Positions 45,116-48,372 of a DNA stretch of 48,372 bases are shown piece after piece (position 1 is the stretch's first letter; each line of letters opens with the position of its first letter). The position numbers and the translations under genes are program-made. Below the pieces are notes generated by a model. It had not been told where the DNA came from. It saw only the letters and a list, made by a program, of their open reading frames with translations, and made no database searches. Origin of the DNA: Acholeplasma sp. (GTDB lineage: Bacteria > Bacillota_I > Bacilli_A > ML615J-28 > CAG-698); assembly GCA_012838635.1 (NCBI GenBank), contig DUOW01000024.1, forward strand, positions 1 through 48,372. Reading direction: 5' to 3'.

Positions 45116-46092
45116 TCTTCTTCAATCAACTCCGCAAATAATCCATAAATATACTTCTCTAAATCAAAATATTCTAAATCATCCATTTTCTCACCTAAAC
45201 CGATAAACTTAATTGGAACATTATAAACATCTCTAATTGCAAGGACAATACCACCTTTAGCTGTTCCATCTAGTTTAGTTAGAATGATTCCTGAAATATC
45301 AGTTGCTTCAATAAATGATTTTGCTTGATTTAGTCCATTTTGACCAGTTGTAGCATCAATTACTAAGAGTGTATCATGAGGAGCATTAGGTACTTCACGA
45401 GAAATAACTCTCTTGATTTTCTCTAACTCTTTCATCAAGTTTACTTTTGTTTGCAGTCTACCTGCTGTATCACAAAGCAATACATCATAGCCATTTTCTT
45501 TAGCAAACTTAATACCATCGAAAATAACTGCTGATGGATCAGATCCTTCTTCTTTTGTAATTACAGGACAACCTACACGATCTCCCCAAATCTTTAGTTG
45601 TTTAATTGCACCAGCTCTAAATGTATCACCAGCTGCCATACAAACTTTCTTGCCTTCTTTTTTTAGTTTATTAGCTACTTTTGCAATTGATGTTGTTTTT
45701 CCAGACCCATTTACCCCTACAAACAAATAAACAGATAATCCTTCTTTGTTTACATTAAGGTTAGAGTTGACAATCTCTCCTTTTAAATATAAATCAAACA
45801 TCTTATCTACAATTATCTCTTGAAGAAGTTTCATATCTTCTAAATCATCTAATCTTTCATCATCACGCAAACTATCAATGAACTTAACTGTTGTCTCAAC
45901 ACCCATATCAGCCATAACGAAGATTTCTTCTAATTGGTCAAATAGATCGTCATCAATTCGATCTTTCTCATTAAAAAGTCTAGTTAGACGTGACAAAGAT
46001 CCTTGCTTTCTTGTTTTAGCTAGACCTTCTTTATATTTTTTTGATTCTTCTTTTTTCTTTTTATTTTTTCTAAACCAATCGAATAAGCCCAT
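45112..46092 (-). CDS. ftsY: Signal recognition particle receptor FtsY
   Basis: Membrane-associated GTPase that receives Ffh-ribosome complexes. 326 residues: a very short basic N-terminal A region (GLFDWFRKNKKKKEESKK), then N and G domains with GVNGSGKTT (126-134), DTAGRLQTK and TKLDGTAKGG. Length is typical of Firmicute FtsY. ATG follows AGGGGGCTTATT. First gene of ftsY-ylxM-ffh. Confidence 0.97.
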   Translation of the reverse strand: MGLFDWFRKNKKKKEESKKYKEGLAKTRKQGSLSRLTRLFNEKDRIDDDLFDQLEEIFVMADMGVETTVKFIDSLRDDERLDDLEDMKLLQEIIVDKMFDLYLKGEIVNSNLNVNKEGLSVYLFVGVNGSGKTTSIAKVANKLKKEGKKVCMAAGDTFRAGAIKQLKIWGDRVGCPVITKEEGSDPSAVIFDGIKFAKENGYDVLLCDTAGRLQTKVNLMKELEKIKRVISREVPNAPHDTLLVIDATTGQNGLNQAKSFIEATDISGIILTKLDGTAKGGIVLAIRDVYNVPIKFIGLGEKMDDLEYFDLEKYIYGLFAELIEEE

Positions 46093-46115
46093 AATAAGCC
46101 CCCTATCTATTTAAT

Positions 46116-46124
46116 ATTATACCA
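46116..46124 (-). promoter_or_regulatory. Extended -10 promoter of ftsY-ylxM-ffh
   Basis: TGGTATAAT on the minus strand; no good -35 (ATGAAA at 16 nt is the best). Confidence 0.65.
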
Positions 46125-46147
46125 TATTTACGTTATTTTTCATAGTA

Positions 46148-46175
46148 AAAAAGAATAGCCTTAACTATTCTTTTT
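46148..46175 (-). terminator. topA terminator
   Basis: AAAAAGAATAG / CTATTCTTTTT, 11-bp perfect stem, 6-nt loop, then T run. The topA stop codon (46165-46167) begins an arm. Confidence 0.85.
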
Positions 46176-48156
46176 CTTCCTGCTCTTTTTCTATCTCTTC
46201 TAAACTACTATAAGTAGCACGACATTTTGGATAATTAGAACAGCCATAAAACCTTTGGCCTTTACTTCTTCCGCGTCTTGCCGTCCTTTCAACTAAGAAC
46301 CCTGTTCCACATTTAGGGCAAGGAATATCAGTTTGAACTGGCATATGCTCTTCATCTTGCTTAATGTAACGGCATTTAGGATAAGCAGAACATGCCGCAA
46401 ATTCCCCAAATCTACTTCTTCTAATGACAAGCTTACTTCCACACAAAGGACACTCTTCGTCTAAATAAACAGGTTCTTTTTTCTCCATTTTCTCTTCTGC
46501 GTTTTCAAGTAATGGAACATAGCGCTTATAAAAATCATCTAATTCTTCATACCAAACAAGTTTACCTTCTGCTATCTTGTCTAAATCTTTTTCCATATTA
46601 GCAGTATAATCAATATTAATAATCTCAGAAAAATATTCATCTAGCTTTTCTGTTGTTAGTTTCCCTTGATCAGTTGGAATAAACGATCTGTTTTCTAACC
46701 TTACATAATATCTTGCCTTTAAAGTATCAATTGTACTTGAATATGTAGATGGTCTACCAATACCAAGTTCTTCCATTTTTTTAATTAGTTTAGCCTCTGT
46801 ATATCTTGCAGGTGGTTTAGTAAAGTTTTGGACAGGTTCAATTACTACATCTTTAATTTCTTCGCCTTTAGTAAATGCTGGTAAAATATTATCTTCACTA
46901 TCACCATTATATGCTTCTAAGAAACCTTTGAAAAGGATTTGACTACCGTTAAGTTCAAAACCATAACCATTATTATCAATCTTTACTTTTGTATCTAAGA
47001 ATAAGGCTGGTGCCATTAGGCAGGCAAGTGCTCTATTATAAATAATGCTATAGATTTTATATTGATCTAAAGTTAAGTACTTTTTAATTTTATCTGGATG
47101 ATAAGCTAAATTAGTAGGCCTAATAGCTTCATGAGCATCTTGACTTGTATCATCTATTTTATAAGCATATGGCGCATAGTACTCTTTACCATAATTTTTA
47201 ATAATATAGTCTTTAGCACTCGCCATAAAATCATTTGATAATCTTTGCGAGTCCGTACGCATATAAGTAATTAAACCAACTCTTTCATCTTCTAAATCAA
47301 CACCTTCATATAGCCCTTGAGCTACCATCATTGTTCTTTTCGAAGTAAAGTTATACTTACTTGATGCTTCTTGTTGGAAGGTTGAAGTTGTAAAAGGAGG
47401 ACGAGGATTTCTCCTTCTTTCCTTTTCAATAATATCATCAACTAAATACTTACCTGCTAAGTTATTAATAACATTATTTGCATCTTCTTCACTTTTTAGT
47501 TCAATCTTTTCATTATTATAAGTCATTAGTTTAGCTTTAAGATCAGTTTTCTTATATCTAAAATTAGCAAAGATTTCCCAATATTCTTCTGAAATAAAAG
47601 CTTCAATTTCTTTTTCATGATCTACAATAATCTTTAAAACAACAGATTGAACTCTACCAGCTGATTTAGAACCAATTTTCTTTTGTAATAACTTACTTAA
47701 ACTAAAACCAATAATCCTGTCTAAAATTCTTCTTGTCTCTTGTGCATGGACTAAATCTTGATCAATCTTTCTTGGATGTTCAAAAGCTTCTAAAACTGCC
47801 TTTTTTGTAATCTCGTTAAATTCAACTCTTTCATAGTCATCTTCTTTTAACTCTAAGACTTCAGCTAAATGCCAGGCAATTGATTCTCCCTCACGATCAG
47901 GGTCGGTAGCAAGATAAACTTTATCTTTATCCTTCATTGCTTCTTTCAAAGCTTTGATTTCTGGAAATCTAATTCTTAGTCTACTGTATTGTGGTTCAAA
48001 ATTGTTTTCTAAATCAACACCATAACCACCATATCCTGATTTTTTCAAATCACGAATATGACCTTTACTAGATAGAACTTGATACTGTTTACCTAAATAT
48101 TTTTCAATTGTCTTTGACTTAGCTGGACTTTCCACAATCACTAAGTATTTTTCCAT
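46165..48156 (-). CDS. topA: DNA topoisomerase I
   Basis: Type IA enzyme relaxing negative supercoils. 663 residues. Toprim domain with VIVESPAKSKTIEKYL and DPDREGE (85-91), active-site Tyr298 in ITYMRTDS, and two C-terminal zinc ribbons (CPLCGS...CSAYPKC and CPKCGT...CSNYPKC). Start at ATG 48156 behind TAGGAGTGATTTTT; the GTG three codons upstream overlaps that SD. Confidence 0.97.
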   Translation of the reverse strand: MEKYLVIVESPAKSKTIEKYLGKQYQVLSSKGHIRDLKKSGYGGYGVDLENNFEPQYSRLRIRFPEIKALKEAMKDKDKVYLATDPDREGESIAWHLAEVLELKEDDYERVEFNEITKKAVLEAFEHPRKIDQDLVHAQETRRILDRIIGFSLSKLLQKKIGSKSAGRVQSVVLKIIVDHEKEIEAFISEEYWEIFANFRYKKTDLKAKLMTYNNEKIELKSEEDANNVINNLAGKYLVDDIIEKERRRNPRPPFTTSTFQQEASSKYNFTSKRTMMVAQGLYEGVDLEDERVGLITYMRTDSQRLSNDFMASAKDYIIKNYGKEYYAPYAYKIDDTSQDAHEAIRPTNLAYHPDKIKKYLTLDQYKIYSIIYNRALACLMAPALFLDTKVKIDNNGYGFELNGSQILFKGFLEAYNGDSEDNILPAFTKGEEIKDVVIEPVQNFTKPPARYTEAKLIKKMEELGIGRPSTYSSTIDTLKARYYVRLENRSFIPTDQGKLTTEKLDEYFSEIINIDYTANMEKDLDKIAEGKLVWYEELDDFYKRYVPLLENAEEKMEKKEPVYLDEECPLCGSKLVIRRSRFGEFAACSAYPKCRYIKQDEEHMPVQTDIPCPKCGTGFLVERTARRGRSKGQRFYGCSNYPKCRATYSSLEEIEKEQEEKE

Positions 48157-48183
48157 AAAAATCACTCCTATTTTTTCGTTTAG

Positions 48184-48212
48184 ATTATATCACTATATTA
48201 TTAATAATACAA
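48184..48212 (-). promoter_or_regulatory. Promoter of topA
   Basis: TTGTAT (48212-48207), 17-nt spacer, TATAAT (48189-48184) with extended -10 TGATATAAT. Confidence 0.7.
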
Positions 48213-48235
48213 ACATTTTGTTTTTTTATTTTAAA

Positions 48236-48260
48236 AAACTTCTAGATTAACTAGAAGTTT
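48236..48260 (-). terminator. Terminator upstream of topA
   Basis: AAACTTCTAG / CTAGAAGTTT with a 5-nt loop, then TTTTTT on the minus strand. It ends a transcript that enters from the right edge or starts at 48363-48368. Confidence 0.8.
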
Positions 48261-48372
48261 GATGTTTTCACTGTTGTTCCTTTCTAAAAAATAAGAATAT
48301 TCTTTAAGAAATTATCAATTTCTTATTATCGTTCAAATTAATAATTAAATTTATATATTTTCATTATATAAA
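48261..48372 (-). other. Right-edge noncoding stretch, possible short transcript
   Basis: No long frame. A TATAAT (48368-48363) near the edge could start a transcript of about 120 nt ending at the 48236-48260 terminator. It contains a hairpin AAGAAATT / AATTTCTT, a palindrome AAGAATATTCTT, and a six-codon frame (GTG 48271 to TAG 48251) with AAAGG 7 nt upstream. The -35 would lie at or beyond the edge. Function unknown. Confidence 0.35.

Overview
The window is an AT-rich bacterial chromosome segment packed with housekeeping genes. Gene families, operon contents and Shine-Dalgarno (SD)-led starts point to a Firmicutes/Mycoplasmatota-type bacterium (Bacilli-related; an Acholeplasma-, Izemoplasma- or RF39-like lineage would fit). 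TGG encodes Trp and TGA ends several genes (pgpA-like, ROK kinase, dnaD, thiN, rpe), so this is code 11 and not the Mycoplasma code. I see no rRNA, tRNA, CRISPR array, insertion sequence, phage or plasmid genes. Most genes are on the minus strand; coaD, a class I amidotransferase gene, rqcH, rpmB and ruvA are on the plus strand.

Layout by likely transcription unit: a surface lipoprotein with five bacterial Ig-like domains, cut by the left edge (1-1892, -); gltX-tldD-tldE-metK (2057-7409, -) divergent from coaD; sdaA-glyA (-) divergent from the amidotransferase gene; fructokinase-priA-fmt-pgpA-like (11300-15965, -); gmk-rpoZ (-) divergent from rqcH; fakA-recG-plsX-rnc-dnaD-nth (18681-25359, -) divergent from rpmB; an eight-gene run of unknown-PHP-rsmB-like-rlmN-rsgA-rpe-thiN-unknown (26000-32570, -); a lipoprotein (32717-33637, -); gpmI-eno (-); a tetrahydrofolate riboswitch with folT (-); ftsZ (-); ruvB-queA-tgt-lipoprotein (-) divergent from ruvA; ftsY-ylxM-ffh (-); topA (-).

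The genes serve translation and tRNA/rRNA modification, DNA repair and replication restart, lower glycolysis, phospholipid precursor supply, co-translational membrane targeting, division, and uptake of folate. Regulation is compact: consensus promoters (often with an extended -10, TGGTATAAT), short leaders, ATGA overlaps, and terminator hairpins that often contain the stop codon of the preceding gene.

The most notable observations are: (1) a full-length PriA whose helicase ATPase motifs are all replaced while its four zinc-binding CxxC pairs are intact; (2) a full-length RsmB-like protein lacking both catalytic cysteines and the SAM-binding loop; (3) a tetrahydrofolate riboswitch before folT; (4) a 13-bp hairpin between a strong GGAGG and the distant start codon of the left-edge lipoprotein; (5) cre-like operators at two lipoprotein promoters.
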